The position numbers were made by a program, and so were the translations under genes. This document shows positions 1-10,836 of a stretch of 64,000 bases of DNA, one piece after another; the stretch's first letter is position 1; each line of letters begins with the position of its first letter. The DNA is from Methylophilus sp. 5 (lineage in GTDB: Bacteria; Pseudomonadota; Gammaproteobacteria; Burkholderiales; Methylophilaceae): assembly GCF_000515275.1 (NCBI RefSeq), contig NZ_KI911560.1:1364001-1428000 (forward strand). Direction: 5' to 3'. Below the pieces are notes generated by a model. The model had not been told where the DNA came from. It was given only the letters and a program-made list of their open reading frames with translations, and made no database searches.

Positions 1-606
1 ATGCGTCAGTTTCTCTTTCAATCGTTGGGTTAAATCCGCTGCAATGTCTGTCATGGTCAGCGCGATATTTAAGTCCCGGGTTTGCGTCATTTGCATGCCA
101 GCATAACCACAAGGGTCAATGTCGGCAAACGGTTGTAGATTCATTTCTATATTTAAACTCAGGCCATGATAGCAGCACTGGTTTTTGAGGCGTAAACCCA
201 GCGAGGCGATTTTTTGACCCGCGACATAGACGCCGGGCGCATCTGCACGCGCTTCAGCGACAATCTGGTGTGCAGCCAAAAAATCTATCAGGCTGTTTTC
301 CAAGATGGAGACGAGTTGCCGCACATTCAAGTGGCTGCGTGCGAGATCAATCAGGCAGTAAATGATTAATTGCCCGGGTCCGTGATAAGTGATTTTGCCG
401 CCACGGTCTACATTGACCACCGGGATATTGTTTTGCGGCAGGCGTACGCCGCGGCGGTTGAGGCCCAGGGTATACACCGGCGGATGTTCAGTCACCCATA
501 ATTGGTCTGGGGTGTCTTGGCTGCGCTGCGCGGTGAATGCCTGCATGTCAGCCAGCGTGGCCGCATAATCAGTTAAACCCAGCTGACGGATTTGCAGGGC
601 AGGCAT
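1..606 (-). CDS. lipB: Octanoyl-[ACP]:protein N-octanoyltransferase, 3' end cut by the window edge
   Basis: LipB moves octanoate from acyl carrier protein to lipoyl domains, the first step of endogenous protein lipoylation in the cytoplasm. My translation from ATG 606 gives 202 residues with no stop before the window edge; the family is usually about 205-220 residues, so little is missing. Visible signatures are [13 protein letters not shown] (about residue 41), [13 protein letters not shown] (68-80), the catalytic lysine in [10 protein letters not shown] (K132) and the catalytic cysteine in DPCGYAG (C166). The start lies 15 bases after the ybeD stop without a clear Shine-Dalgarno, so translation may be coupled. 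It is the last visible gene of the mre-mrd-dacA run; lipA would be expected next. Confidence 0.95.
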   Translation of the reverse strand, partial: MPALQIRQLGLTDYAATLADMQAFTAQRSQDTPDQLWVTEHPPVYTLGLNRRGVRLPQNNIPVVNVDRGGKITYHGPGQLIIYCLIDLARSHLNVRQLVSILENSLIDFLAAHQIVAEARADAPGVYVAGQKIASLGLRLKNQCCYHGLSLNIEMNLQPFADIDPCGYAGMQMTQTRDLNIALTMTDIAADLTQRLKEKLTH

Positions 607-621
607 GGATGTACGAGGAGG

Positions 622-909
622 TTACAACGTGACCTTGACCATCGGGTGCGCGGTCAGGCTACGATAAATATCGTCCAGTTGAGGTTTGGAGACAACATAC
701 ACCAGACAGGTCAGGCTTAAATATTTGCCATTGCTGCTACTGCGCATCTCAATCAAACTGGCATCAAAGTCTGGCAGATGTGTCTGGATGACGCGGGTGA
801 TTTCCAGCGTAAAGTCGTCATGGGTTTCGCCCATGACTTTGATCGGAAAGTGGGTGGGAAACTCAATCAGGGTTTCTTCCGCTGCCGGCGTTGGTTCTTG
901 CTGGGTCAT
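622..909 (-). CDS. ybeD: YbeD/DUF493 family protein
   Basis: Small cytoplasmic protein of the DUF493 (YbeD) family, 95 residues, with an ACT-like fold known for the family and no firmly established function. The sequence shows the family core IEFPTHFPIKVMG, the acidic/hydrophobic DFTLEITRVIQTH segment and the strand pattern GKYLSLTCLVYV. ATG 909 is preceded by AGGTGA at good spacing. It sits between dacA and lipB, exactly the order dacA-ybeD-lipB known from Escherichia coli, which supports the identification and hints at a link to lipoylation or envelope physiology. The link is inference. Confidence 0.9.
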   Translation of the reverse strand: MTQQEPTPAAEETLIEFPTHFPIKVMGETHDDFTLEITRVIQTHLPDFDASLIEMRSSSNGKYLSLTCLVYVVSKPQLDDIYRSLTAHPMVKVTL

Positions 910-954
910 GGGGTCACCTACCTTTTTGCTACGCTTTATTACTGCAAGGACTGA

Positions 955-2103
955 TTACTGTAAATACAGGCGGACCTGGTCGATCATGCGTGAGAAAATA
1001 TTACTGGCTTCAACGGCATGCACGGTTACCAGCGGCACGCTATGCACGACTTTGCCACCCAGGCTGAAATCGACAGCACCCACTGTTTGCTGCGCTTTTA
1101 ATGGCGCTTGTAGTGGTTTTGCAATACGCAGATTCGCCTTCATATTGGCATATTCGCCTTGCGGTAAGGTTAAATACACTGGTCGGGCCACGGTTAAGTC
1201 AACTTCGCTTTCGGTGCCTTTCCAGACTTTTTGGCGCGTGATGGCTTTGCTTGCTGCATAAATCAGCTTGGACTCATAAAACTGGAAACCAAAATTAAGT
1301 AATTTTTGGCTTTCAGCGGCACGCACATTATCAGAGGTGGTGCCGAGCACGACAGAAATCAAGCGGAAGTCACTGCGTTTGGCAGAGGAGATCAGGCAAT
1401 AACCGGCAGATTCAGTGTGGCCGGTTTTCATGCCATCCACGCTTGGGTCAATAAACAACAAACGGTTGCGGTTAGGCTGCGTAATGTTGTTATAGGTATA
1501 AGACTTTTGCGAATACAGGCGGGCATAATCCTGTGGATAGTCGCGAATCAAGGCATTGGCCAATACTGATAAATCGCGTGCCGTGGTCGTATGGGTTGGG
1601 TCTGGCAGGCCTGTGGCATTCACAAAGTGGCTATTTTTCATGCCCAGTGCGGCCGCTTTTTTATTCATTAGCGAGGCAAACAGCTCTTCACTACCGGCAA
1701 TGCCCTCTGCCAGCGTAATCGCGGCATCATTGCCTGACTGAATGATCAGGCCATGCAATAACTCATCCACCGTAACGGTCATGGTGGTGTCGATAAACAT
1801 TTTAGAGCCTTCGACCTTCCAGGCCTTTTGGCTGACTGGCAACGTTTGTGTCAATGCCAACCGTTTTTGCTTGACCGCTTCAAACGTCAGGTAAGCTGTC
1901 ATCACTTTAGTCAAAGACGCAGGTTCAACCGGCATGTCCGGGTTGTTTGCGGCTAACAGGCTGCCGGTATTGGCATCACGCAGCACAAAGGCTTTGGCCG
2001 CCAAAGTTGGTGTCGGTACGTTGCCAGTGATGGCTTCTGCCGCCACGGTCAATAATGGAATAGAAAGCAAAACAGCAATACAAGAGCGCCACATGGTCAT
2101 CAT
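955..2103 (-). CDS. dacA: D-alanyl-D-alanine carboxypeptidase (PBP5/6 family)
   Basis: Low-molecular-mass penicillin-binding protein that trims the terminal D-Ala from peptidoglycan pentapeptides in the periplasm. The 382-residue protein has an N-terminal signal peptide (hydrophobic stretch about residues 7-22), the serine motif SLTK (S63/K66), SGN (S123-N125) and KTG (K226-G228). A C-terminal beta-rich domain follows, ending in an amphipathic tail (RMIDQVRLYLQ) that would anchor it to the membrane. Three in-frame ATGs cluster at the start (2103, 2100, 2094) without a strong Shine-Dalgarno, so the exact start may shift by up to three codons. It follows rlpA at 46 bases in the elongation gene run. 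Confidence 0.95.
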   Translation of the reverse strand: MMTMWRSCIAVLLSIPLLTVAAEAITGNVPTPTLAAKAFVLRDANTGSLLAANNPDMPVEPASLTKVMTAYLTFEAVKQKRLALTQTLPVSQKAWKVEGSKMFIDTTMTVTVDELLHGLIIQSGNDAAITLAEGIAGSEELFASLMNKKAAALGMKNSHFVNATGLPDPTHTTTARDLSVLANALIRDYPQDYARLYSQKSYTYNNITQPNRNRLLFIDPSVDGMKTGHTESAGYCLISSAKRSDFRLISVVLGTTSDNVRAAESQKLLNFGFQFYESKLIYAASKAITRQKVWKGTESEVDLTVARPVYLTLPQGEYANMKANLRIAKPLQAPLKAQQTVGAVDFSLGGKVVHSVPLVTVHAVEASNIFSRMIDQVRLYLQ

Positions 2104-2149
2104 TTAACGAGAAAAATCTTAATGAGTAAAAACGGTTGCCGGGAAAATG

Positions 2150-3154
2150 CTACCGCGAAAATATCAGTGCAGGTAACTGCAATTTGTCACGCATCTGACT
2201 GGCGGCCTGCGCTGCTAATGCGTGATCTGGATAAGGCCCCAGCACAATCTGGAACATTTTTCCATTATACACTTTGTTGAGCAGGGATTGTGTTTCGGGC
2301 AGGGCGCTGAAAATACGCTGTTGCAGACGGTCTGCATTTTCTTCCTGGCCAAAAGCGCCTACTTGCAGATAGATACCACTGGTTTCCAGTGTGGTCACCG
2401 GGCTGGTGGTGACGGTGGTCACTGCGGGGGGTGGCAAGGGGGTGACATTGCTGCTCACTGGCTGTGCCGCAGCCGGTTGCGACGGCGTTGGCTGACTAGG
2501 GTCAATCAGCGAAATCTGCACCTGGGCCGAGCCGTGGCGAATAATATCCAGTTGTTTGGCTGCTGCATAAGAGAGGTCAATAATGCGGTCGCGGCCAAAA
2601 GGGCCCCGGTCATTCACGCGCGCCATCAGCGTTTTGCCATTACTCAGATTGGTGATGCGCACATAGCTGGGAATCGGCAGGGTTCTGTGCGCAGCGGTTA
2701 ATTTGAACATGTCATAGGGTTCGCCGCTGGCCGTTTTGCGGCCATGAAACTTTTTGCCATACCATGACGCATGCCCGGTTTGTGTGAATGGCGTGCTGAT
2801 GTCAGACATCGGCGTCATGGTTTCACCATTGACGATATAAGGTTTGGTGGTGCCTTTGACAATGGGCTCCAGCTTGGGGGTCACCGTGGTTTCGAGCGGT
2901 GTGTTCGGGTCTATGCCGTCAGTTGGATTGCCGGTGGTTTCCGGTTTAGGGTCAATATTAATGACCTTGGGGCCGCCAATCACCGAGCCATTGACCGGTG
3001 GATTATTCACAGATGGCGATGATGGCGCGCTGGCAGCAGGCCTAGTCGCAGGCGGCACGGCGGGGGCAGTTTGCCGCGGCGGCATGCTGCTGCTACAAGC
3101 GACCAGCCAGGTCGTCAGCGTGATGATGCATAGCCGTTGCAAGTGAAAAAACAT
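2150..3154 (-). CDS. rlpA: Septal ring lytic transglycosylase RlpA (lipoprotein, SPOR domain)
   Basis: Outer-membrane lipoprotein that cleaves denuded peptidoglycan glycan strands. The 334-residue protein begins with a signal peptide and lipobox LVAC (lipidated Cys20). It continues through a long Pro/Thr/Ser-rich linker (about 22-120) and a double-psi beta-barrel catalytic domain (GHASWYGKKFHG about residue 127, VNDRGPF about 180). A second low-complexity Pro/Val/Thr linker follows, then a C-terminal SPOR domain (about 260-334, IYLQVGAFGQEENA) that binds denuded glycans at the division site. It stands downstream of rodA, in the usual mrdA-rodA-rlpA-dacA order. The catalytic domain is longer-linked than in E. 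coli but otherwise typical. Confidence 0.93.
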   Translation of the reverse strand: MFFHLQRLCIITLTTWLVACSSSMPPRQTAPAVPPATRPAASAPSSPSVNNPPVNGSVIGGPKVINIDPKPETTGNPTDGIDPNTPLETTVTPKLEPIVKGTTKPYIVNGETMTPMSDISTPFTQTGHASWYGKKFHGRKTASGEPYDMFKLTAAHRTLPIPSYVRITNLSNGKTLMARVNDRGPFGRDRIIDLSYAAAKQLDIIRHGSAQVQISLIDPSQPTPSQPAAAQPVSSNVTPLPPPAVTTVTTSPVTTLETSGIYLQVGAFGQEENADRLQQRIFSALPETQSLLNKVYNGKMFQIVLGPYPDHALAAQAASQMRDKLQLPALIFSR

Positions 3155-3179
3155 CCTGATCCTTAACCTATTTGCGTGC

Positions 3180-4277
3180 CTAGTCGGTGGCGACCAGGCG
3201 TTTGTGCGATTGAACGCTCATCAGCAAGCCCAGGCTCAGGCCCAGGGTGAGTAGTGAGGTGCCGCCGTAACTGACCAGCGGTAATGGAATGCCGACCACA
3301 GGTAAAATGCCGCTTACCATGCCCATATTCACAAAGCAGTAAGTGAAAAAGGTGGCGGCGATGCTGCCAGCCAGCAAGCGTGAAAAAGTACTTTTGGCTT
3401 GTGACGCGATGATGAAGGCGCGGCCGATAATGATGGTGAACAACAGTAATAACAGGCTGCAGCCCACCAGGCCAAACTCTTCGGCAAACACGGCAAAAAT
3501 AAAGTCGGTGGTTCTTTCGGGCACGAAATCCAGCTGTGATTGCGTGCCATTGAGCCAGCCTTTGCCGGTCGTGCCGCCAGAGCCAATCGCAATGGTTGCC
3601 TGAATAATATGGTAACCGGCGCCTAGTGGATCCTGGCTCGGGTCAATCAGAATCTCTACCCGGCGGCGCTGATAATCATGCAGCATAGACCACAAAATGG
3701 GCAGGGCGGCACCGAATGCCACCACGCTGCCAAAAATAAACTTCCAGCTCAGGCCTGCCAAAAAGATGACATAAAAGCCTGATGCAAACACCAGGGTGGC
3801 GGTGCCCAGGTCGGGCTGTTTGGCAATTAGCAACACCGGGGTGAGCAAAATCACGCCAGCGACAATGTAGTCGGCTGTGCGCAGCATGGTTTCGCGTTTG
3901 GAGAAGTACCATGACAGCATGATAGGCACTGCCAGTTTCATCAGCTCTGACGGTTGGATTTTGGTCACGCCCAGATTTAGCCAGCGCCGTGCGCCGTGGC
4001 TGATGTCGCCGACCAGTGCGACCGCAATCAGCAAGGCCAGCCCCAACAGGTAAGCGGGCAGTGCAATGCGTTCTATATGTTGTGGCTGTGTGTTTGCGAC
4101 CAGAAACATCACGCCTAGCATGACCACAATATTGATGAGCTGTGCATTGACCTTGAGCAGCGACTGGCCCGAGGCGCTATAAAGCACCATCAGCGCCACC
4201 ACCAGCACCATGAGCACGGTGGCGAGCAAAATGGAGTCGATATGGCGTATAAAATGGCCTATCCATTGTCTAATCAT
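3180..4277 (-). CDS. rodA: Peptidoglycan glycosyltransferase RodA (elongasome SEDS protein)
   Basis: SEDS-family polytopic membrane protein that polymerises lipid II into glycan strands with its partner PBP2 in the elongasome. I chose ATG 4277 (365 residues) over the longer frame from 4352: it overlaps the mrdA stop by 8 bases and has a GAGGAA Shine-Dalgarno five bases upstream, and the extra 25 residues are basic, low-complexity and read inside mrdA. About ten membrane segments are visible. SEDS hallmarks include GARRWLNLG, QPSELMKLAVP, QPDLGTA, PERTTDFIFAVFAEEFG and LPLVSYGGTSLL. The upstream neighbour encodes its cognate transpeptidase. Confidence 0.95.
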   Translation of the reverse strand: MIRQWIGHFIRHIDSILLATVLMVLVVALMVLYSASGQSLLKVNAQLINIVVMLGVMFLVANTQPQHIERIALPAYLLGLALLIAVALVGDISHGARRWLNLGVTKIQPSELMKLAVPIMLSWYFSKRETMLRTADYIVAGVILLTPVLLIAKQPDLGTATLVFASGFYVIFLAGLSWKFIFGSVVAFGAALPILWSMLHDYQRRRVEILIDPSQDPLGAGYHIIQATIAIGSGGTTGKGWLNGTQSQLDFVPERTTDFIFAVFAEEFGLVGCSLLLLLFTIIIGRAFIIASQAKSTFSRLLAGSIAATFFTYCFVNMGMVSGILPVVGIPLPLVSYGGTSLLTLGLSLGLLMSVQSHKRLVATD

Positions 4278-6207
4278 GAGGTTCCTCCTCGACTTCTGGC
4301 GCGTTGACGACGGTGGCTTCTGCAGCCGCTTGTGCCGCTGCTGCCGGGTCAACCGGTACTTTGCCCAGCAAATAGTAATCCATCACCTTGCGTGCAATTG
4401 GGCCCGCTGTTGAGCCGCCATGGCTGCCGTTTTCAACAATCACGGCCACGGCAATTTTGGGGTCTTCAGCCGGGGCGTAGGCGATAAACCAGGCATGGTC
4501 GCGGTGGCGTTCAGCAATCAATTTTTCGTTGTATTTCTCGTTTTGCTTAATGCCGACCACTTGCGCGGTGCCGGTTTTGGCGGCGATGTCATAGCCGGCA
4601 TTCGCACCCACTGCAGCGGCCGTGCCGCCCGGGCGGGTGACGTCCATCATGCCCAGCTTCACAATCTCCAGATTTTGCGGGTTCAGATTGAGCTGGTCGG
4701 CAAGCGTATGCGGCAGCATGTTCACCTGGTTGGTTTTGCTGTTGACTATCGCGTTGACCAAATGCGGGCGAATCGCTTTGCCGTTGTTGGCCAGGGTGGC
4801 GGTGGCATAGGCCAACTGCATGGGTGTGACCAGCGTATAGCCCTGACCAATGCCAACGATGACGGTTTCACCCATATACCAGGGTTGCTTATAGCGCCTT
4901 TGCTTCCAGGCCGGCGTGGGCAACAAACCAGACAATTCACCTTGAATGTCGATATTGGTTTTTTCACCAAAGCCAAAATGGCGGACAAAGTCGGTCAGGC
5001 GCTCAATGCCTAGCTCCACTGCCAAGCCATAAAAAAAGGTGTCGCAAGAAACCGTGATGGCTCTGCGCATATCCACCGCGCCATGGCCTGATGGTTTCCA
5101 GTCACGGTAACGATGGCGGCTGTTGGGCAGCGTGAAATAACCAGGGTCGCTAATGGCAAATGGCGGCTGACGTTTACCTGACTCTAGCCCCGCCATTGCC
5201 ACAAACGGCTTGAAAGTCGAGCCGGGCGGGTAAATACCCTTTAGGGCACGGTTAATCAGGGGTTTGTCTAGCGAGTTATTCAGCAGATTCCAGTTGTCAA
5301 AATCAATGCCATCGACAAACAGGTTGGCATCAAATGACGGCATGCTCACCATAGACAAGACTTCGCCGGTTTTCGGCTGGATTGCCACCAATGCGCCGCG
5401 GCGTCCGGCAAACTCATGCTCGGCAATCTCCTGCATTTTGGCGTCCATAGACAGCACAATATTGTTGCCTGAGGTGGGCGATGCGCTCGAGAGCACACGC
5501 ACCGCGCGGCCATCGGCATCAATTTCTACCTGCTGAAAGCCGGTCACGCCATGCAAGTCTGCTTCGTAAGCTTGTTCTACCCCGGCTTTGCCGATGTGCT
5601 CGGTGCCTTTGTAATTAGAGAGCTGGTTGCTCTCTTTTAACTGCTTGAGGTCGTTTTCATTGATGCGGCTAATATAGCCAATACCATGCGTGCCCAATGT
5701 GCCATAGGGATAATGGCGGAACAGCCGTGACTTGAGTTCAACGCCAGGAAAGCGGAAGCGATTAACGGCAAATTTGGCGGCTTCGTATTCATTTAGGTGG
5801 GTGCGAATCGGGATACTTTCAAAAGTATGGCTTTGCGCGCGCAACTTTTTAAAGCGTTTTAAATCGGTGGCAGAAATCTCGACGAGGGAGCCCAGTTCGG
5901 TAATGGTGTCTTGCAGGCCGTCGGTTTTAGACGGGGTGATTTCTAGCGTGTAGACAAAAAAGTTATGCGCCAGAATAATGCCGTTGCGGTCTGAAATCAG
6001 GCCGCGGTTAGGCGTGATCGGCACAATTGAAATGCGGTTGTTTTCCGCCAGCGTTTGATAATAATCGTAGCGGAAAACCTGCAAAAAATAGAAACGACCA
6101 AGCAGCGCAGAAAAGGCGCTGAGAACCAGTAATATCAGAAAAACCAGACGAACCCGGAACTTGTGCTGTTCGTTTTGATGGTTTTTGAGTTCGGTGCTAT
6201 ACCCCAT
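4270..6207 (-). CDS. mrdA: Penicillin-binding protein 2, elongation transpeptidase
   Basis: Class B penicillin-binding protein that cross-links peptidoglycan during lateral growth. The 645-residue protein has one N-terminal membrane anchor (about residues 20-42), a pedestal domain (about 55-220), then the transpeptidase domain with the active-site motif STFK (about residue 330), the second motif SCD (ITVSCDTFF) and KTGTAQ. The C terminus ends in an Ala/Glu-rich tail. mreD lies 3 bases upstream and rodA overlaps downstream by 8 bases, so PBP2 and RodA, which act as one complex, are translationally coupled. Length and motifs are standard. Confidence 0.96.
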   Translation of the reverse strand: MGYSTELKNHQNEQHKFRVRLVFLILLVLSAFSALLGRFYFLQVFRYDYYQTLAENNRISIVPITPNRGLISDRNGIILAHNFFVYTLEITPSKTDGLQDTITELGSLVEISATDLKRFKKLRAQSHTFESIPIRTHLNEYEAAKFAVNRFRFPGVELKSRLFRHYPYGTLGTHGIGYISRINENDLKQLKESNQLSNYKGTEHIGKAGVEQAYEADLHGVTGFQQVEIDADGRAVRVLSSASPTSGNNIVLSMDAKMQEIAEHEFAGRRGALVAIQPKTGEVLSMVSMPSFDANLFVDGIDFDNWNLLNNSLDKPLINRALKGIYPPGSTFKPFVAMAGLESGKRQPPFAISDPGYFTLPNSRHRYRDWKPSGHGAVDMRRAITVSCDTFFYGLAVELGIERLTDFVRHFGFGEKTNIDIQGELSGLLPTPAWKQRRYKQPWYMGETVIVGIGQGYTLVTPMQLAYATATLANNGKAIRPHLVNAIVNSKTNQVNMLPHTLADQLNLNPQNLEIVKLGMMDVTRPGGTAAAVGANAGYDIAAKTGTAQVVGIKQNEKYNEKLIAERHRDHAWFIAYAPAEDPKIAVAVIVENGSHGGSTAGPIARKVMDYYLLGKVPVDPAAAAQAAAEATVVNAPEVEEEPHD

Positions 6208-6210
6208 TGC

Positions 6211-6687
6211 TTATAACTTTTTCGGGCGGGTCAGTTCGCCAAACCAGATAATCATGCACTGCCACAGAATCAGGTCGGACAACACGGGCAGGCCATAGGT
6301 CCAGTCTGGCAGCTCGCCACCAGCAAACAGCTTAAGCAGTAAAATCAGCCCGCGTTGTACGCCAAACAGAAAGATCACGTACAAGTAGAGTTGCCAGCGG
6401 TTAAATAGCACCAGGCGCCGCTGGTAAATCAGGCCGAGAAAGGCGGTGATGGCAAAGGTCAGGGCGTGTTGGCCCAGCAGGCTGCCAGTGGATAAGTCGA
6501 CCAATAGCCCGGCAAACCAGACCCAGCCGATGTTGCAGTGATAGGGCGCTTGCAGCACCCAGTAAATCATGATGACCAGTAAAAAGTCAGGGCGAATAAT
6601 GATACCGGCGTTAGACCATGGATAGAGCTGAAAGATTAGCCCGATGAGCATGGTGAACAGAAAAGTGCCGAATTTAACCGGTTTCAT
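6211..6687 (-). CDS. mreD: Rod shape-determining protein MreD
   Basis: Small integral membrane protein of the elongasome. The 158 residues contain about five hydrophobic segments (LIGLIFQLYPW, LLVIMIYWVLQA, FAITAFLGLIY, YLYVIFLFGVQRGL, LILWQCMIIWFG), as expected for MreD. Its ATG overlaps the mreC stop by 4 bases (ATGA), and mrdA follows after 3 bases, giving the classical mreBCD-mrdAB order. MreD sequences vary widely, so the identification rests on topology, length and position as much as on residues. Confidence 0.93.
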   Translation of the reverse strand: MKPVKFGTFLFTMLIGLIFQLYPWSNAGIIIRPDFLLVIMIYWVLQAPYHCNIGWVWFAGLLVDLSTGSLLGQHALTFAITAFLGLIYQRRLVLFNRWQLYLYVIFLFGVQRGLILLLKLFAGGELPDWTYGLPVLSDLILWQCMIIWFGELTRPKKL

Positions 6688-7811
6688 GGGTGCTCCGGTG
6701 CTGCAGGCGCGAGTGTGTTGCCCTGGGTCGTATTGCCAGTGGGGGTGCCGGTTTCTGGGCCTGGGGTGACGGCGGGCGTCGCTGCTCCCGGCTCAGAGCT
6801 TGGTGCGTCCAGCACTGGCGTTTCGGTGGCCGGGTGTGGGTCAACCGCTGCATTGTTTTTTTGCAACACCTCAACCACAGACTGATCCAGGTGCTGCGCG
6901 TTATTGCGCGGTAGCACCTGCCTGTTTTCGCTGGATTGATTAATGGCTGGCGACTCAGGCACTTTAAGAATCAGCACGTGCTTATGATTATTGACGCCTG
7001 CAATCGGGCGGCTGATGATTTTTGCAAACGGCGAGTCCTGGCTTTGTTTGATTTGTGTGACCACGGCTACCGCCAGGCCCGCCGGATAAACGCCATCAAT
7101 ACCCGAGGTGACCAGCTTGTCGCCGACTTTAATATCGACACTGGTTGGCAAGTAGGGAATATCCAGTGTGTTGCGTTTGCCTTCGCCAAATGCAATCGCG
7201 CGCAACTGGTTGCGTTCAATCTGAATCGGAATCGACAGTTTTTTGTCGGTAATCAGCGTCACTTCGCTGGTAAACGTATACACACGTGTAATTTGGCCAA
7301 CCACGCCTTGTTCATCAACCACGGCTTGGCCAGGTGTAATGTGGTGGCGGCTACCGCGGTTAAGGGTGATGATGTTGCTGAACGGGTCACGCCCCATGTG
7401 CAGCACCTCGCCCAGTGTGGCTTGTGGAATGATGGGCGCATCGCCAGCCAGCAGCGTGCGCAAATGTGCATTTTCGGCGTCGACAGTGGCTAGGCGTTGC
7501 AGCGCCGCATTGTCTATCAGCGACTGCTGCTTGAGCGTAAAGTTATCTTGAATAAGCTGGTTGTGCGAGGTGAAGTAGGTGTTGATATTGCGCCCCCACT
7601 CATTGGGCGCGCTGGCCAGCACCTCTAGCGGATGCAAAGCAGTGCTGAACCATTGTCTGACCTGGCTCAAATAGTCAAAGCGCGCATCTACCGCCATCAT
7701 CACCAATGACAGCGTGCAAAAAAACATCAGGCGTGAAAAGGGCTTTGGTCCCTGGATAAAAAAAGCCGGGGACTCCTGCGGGTCAAGCTGTTGGTGTATG
7801 CCTTTTAGCAT
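6684..7811 (-). CDS. mreC: Rod shape-determining protein MreC
   Basis: Periplasmic scaffold protein of the elongasome that activates PBP2. The 375-residue protein has an N-terminal membrane segment (about residues 28-45), a coiled-coil region (about 75-125, LKQQSLIDNAALQRL) and the two-beta-barrel MreC core (about 130-280, with LNRGSRHHITPGQAVV, GVVGQI and LVTSGIDGVYPAGL). It then has about 95 extra C-terminal residues rich in Pro, Ala, Thr and Gln that look disordered. Such tails are common in beta-proteobacterial MreC. It follows mreB at 29 bases and overlaps mreD by 4 bases. Confidence 0.94.
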   Translation of the reverse strand: MLKGIHQQLDPQESPAFFIQGPKPFSRLMFFCTLSLVMMAVDARFDYLSQVRQWFSTALHPLEVLASAPNEWGRNINTYFTSHNQLIQDNFTLKQQSLIDNAALQRLATVDAENAHLRTLLAGDAPIIPQATLGEVLHMGRDPFSNIITLNRGSRHHITPGQAVVDEQGVVGQITRVYTFTSEVTLITDKKLSIPIQIERNQLRAIAFGEGKRNTLDIPYLPTSVDIKVGDKLVTSGIDGVYPAGLAVAVVTQIKQSQDSPFAKIISRPIAGVNNHKHVLILKVPESPAINQSSENRQVLPRNNAQHLDQSVVEVLQKNNAAVDPHPATETPVLDAPSSEPGAATPAVTPGPETGTPTGNTTQGNTLAPAAPEHP

Positions 7812-7840
7812 AATCGGGTGCGCGCCATCGTTGCCCCGAA

Positions 7841-8887
<1,047 letters not shown>

Positions 8888-8922
8888 TTATCCTGTGAAG
8901 TTTCCGACTTTAGAGCTGCGCG

Positions 8923-8951
8923 CTGAGTGCGGCATAAAATCAAGGTATAAT
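8923..8951 (+). promoter_or_regulatory. Candidate sigma-70 promoter for gatCAB
   Basis: A perfect TATAAT stands at 8946-8951, with CTGAGT at 8923-8928 as a weak -35 element at 17-base spacing. Transcription would start near 8958, about 55 bases before gatC. The gap is shared with the divergent mreB promoter, which I could not place with confidence. Confidence 0.5.
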
Positions 8952-9012
8952 AGCGCAAAACGCACATGAAATTAAGATGTGCTTTCAAAATCTTACAGAC
9001 AATTAACCCGAC

Positions 9013-9300
9013 ATGGCACTGAATCTAGATGATATCAAGCGTATCGCTCACTTAGCCCGTATTGAGGTCAGTGACAGTGAAGCGCAAGAAACCCTGAACA
9101 AACTTTCCGGCATCCTCGGTTTGATCGAGCAAATGCAGGCGGTCGACACCACGGGGATCGTTCCTATGTCGCACTCGCAAGATGTGACGCAACGTCTGCG
9201 TGAAGACGTGGTCACCCAAACCAACCAGCGCGAACTGTTTCAATCGATTGCCCCGGCCACGCAGGATGGCCTGTACCTGGTGCCTAAAGTGATTGAATAA
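9013..9300 (+). CDS. gatC: Asp-tRNA(Asn)/Glu-tRNA(Gln) amidotransferase subunit C
   Basis: Smallest subunit of the GatCAB amidotransferase, which stabilises GatA and belts it to GatB. The 95 residues show the family start [16 protein letters not shown], the central [17 protein letters not shown] and the RLREDVV segment. GatCAB converts misacylated Glu-tRNA(Gln) and/or Asp-tRNA(Asn) to the correct aminoacyl-tRNA. gatA and gatB follow, giving a complete operon. The Shine-Dalgarno is weak. Confidence 0.96.
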   Translation: MALNLDDIKRIAHLARIEVSDSEAQETLNKLSGILGLIEQMQAVDTTGIVPMSHSQDVTQRLREDVVTQTNQRELFQSIAPATQDGLYLVPKVIE

Positions 9301-9351
9301 GTACATTTTCTACGCAACCTTACGCGTTTTTAACTATTAGATACAGCCGCT

Positions 9352-10836
9352 ATGATTAACAGCAGTCTTAAACAGCTGGGCCAGCAATTGGTCAGCAAAC
9401 AAGTTTCCAGTGTCGAGTTGACGCAAACCTATTTGCAGCGCATGGCGCAGTTCAATCCGGCCATCAATGCCTATGTCACCATGGATGAAGAAAAAACCCT
9501 GGCGCAGGCCAAGGCGGCTGATGCTCGCATTGCCGCCGGTGACTTCGGGCCATTAACGGGTATTCCGCTCGCGCAAAAAGATATTTTTTGTGCCAAAGGC
9601 TGGCGCACGACCTGTAGCTCCAAAATGCTGGAGACGTTTATTTCTCCGTATGACGCGCATGTCATCAGCCAGTTTGATGCCGCCGGTGCAGTCAATTTGG
9701 GTAAAACCAATATGGACGAATTCGCCATGGGTTCATCTAACGAAACCAGCTATTTTGGTGGCGTGAAAAACCCGTGGGATTTCGACCGTGTGCCAGGCGG
9801 TAGTTCAGGTGGTTCTGCCGCAGCGGTTGCGGCCCGCTTGTGCGCGGCAGCGACGGGCACCGATACCGGCGGTTCTATTCGCCAGCCAGCGTCGCTCTGT
9901 GGCTTTACCGGCCTTAAACCTACCTATGGCCTGGTGTCACGTTACGGCATGATTGCATTTGCTTCCTCACTCGATCAGGCGGGCCCGATGGCTAAGTCAG
10001 CAGAAGACTGTGCCTTGATGCTCAACGTCATGGCCGGCTTTGACGCGCGTGATTCCACCAGTGTCAATCGCGAAAAAGAAGATTACACGCGTGGCCTGGC
10101 GAATGTGACTGGTGACCAGCCACTTAAAGGCCTGCGTATCGGCTTGCCTAAAGAATACTTTGCAGAAGGCCTGAGTGCAGACGTGGCCAAGGTGATTGAA
10201 ACGGCGATTGCTGAATACAAAAAACTGGGTGCAGAGATTGTAGACGTCAGTTTGCCTAACAATAACTTGTCTATTCCCGTGTATTACGTGCTGGCCCCTG
10301 CTGAGGCCTCAAGCAACCTGTCACGCTTTGACGGCGTGCGTTATGGCCACCGCGCGGCCGAATACAACGACCTGCTGGAAATGTACATGAAGTCGCGTGC
10401 TGAAGGCTTTGGTGCCGAGGTCAAACGCCGTATTTTGATTGGTACTTATGTATTGAGCGCTGGTTATTACGACGCTTATTACCTCAAAGCACAGCAAATC
10501 CGCCGCCTGATTGCGCAGGATTTTGTTGAGGCATTCAAGCACTGTGATGTGATCATGGGGCCTGCTGCGCCTTCGACAGCCTTTAAATCCGGGGAGAAGA
10601 CCAGCGACCCGGTTGCTATGTACCTCGAAGATCTGTACACCATTGCGGTCAATTTGGCGGGGTTGCCAGGCATGAGTATTCCAGCCGGTTTTGCAGCCAG
10701 TGCAGAAGGCAAGCCATTACCAGTAGGTTTACAGATTATCGGTAATTATTTTGATGAGGCGCGCATGCTGGAGATCGGCCACGCTTATCAACAAGTCACG
10801 GATTGGCATACGCAAATGCCTGAAGGAATCGCATAA
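9352..10836 (+). CDS. gatA: Asp-tRNA(Asn)/Glu-tRNA(Gln) amidotransferase subunit A
   Basis: Amidase-signature glutaminase that releases ammonia from glutamine (or asparagine) for the GatB active site. The 494-residue protein carries the Ser-cisSer-Lys triad: lysine in IPLAQKDIF (about residue 78), the Gly/Ser-rich loop [13 protein letters not shown] (about 151-163) and the nucleophile region [15 protein letters not shown] (about 171-185). The C-terminal [11 protein letters not shown] segment is also typical. Its TAA shares one base with the gatB ATG (TAATG), so translation of gatA and gatB is coupled. Confidence 0.97.
   Translation: MINSSLKQLGQQLVSKQVSSVELTQTYLQRMAQFNPAINAYVTMDEEKTLAQAKAADARIAAGDFGPLTGIPLAQKDIFCAKGWRTTCSSKMLETFISPYDAHVISQFDAAGAVNLGKTNMDEFAMGSSNETSYFGGVKNPWDFDRVPGGSSGGSAAAVAARLCAAATGTDTGGSIRQPASLCGFTGLKPTYGLVSRYGMIAFASSLDQAGPMAKSAEDCALMLNVMAGFDARDSTSVNREKEDYTRGLANVTGDQPLKGLRIGLPKEYFAEGLSADVAKVIETAIAEYKKLGAEIVDVSLPNNNLSIPVYYVLAPAEASSNLSRFDGVRYGHRAAEYNDLLEMYMKSRAEGFGAEVKRRILIGTYVLSAGYYDAYYLKAQQIRRLIAQDFVEAFKHCDVIMGPAAPSTAFKSGEKTSDPVAMYLEDLYTIAVNLAGLPGMSIPAGFAASAEGKPLPVGLQIIGNYFDEARMLEIGHAYQQVTDWHTQMPEGIA

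Noticed and set aside
686..1261. 191-codon ORF on the plus strand opposite dacA/ybeD
   Set aside because: Lies antisense to two well-supported genes, is rich in Arg, Ser and Cys and has no ribosome site. It is a shadow frame.
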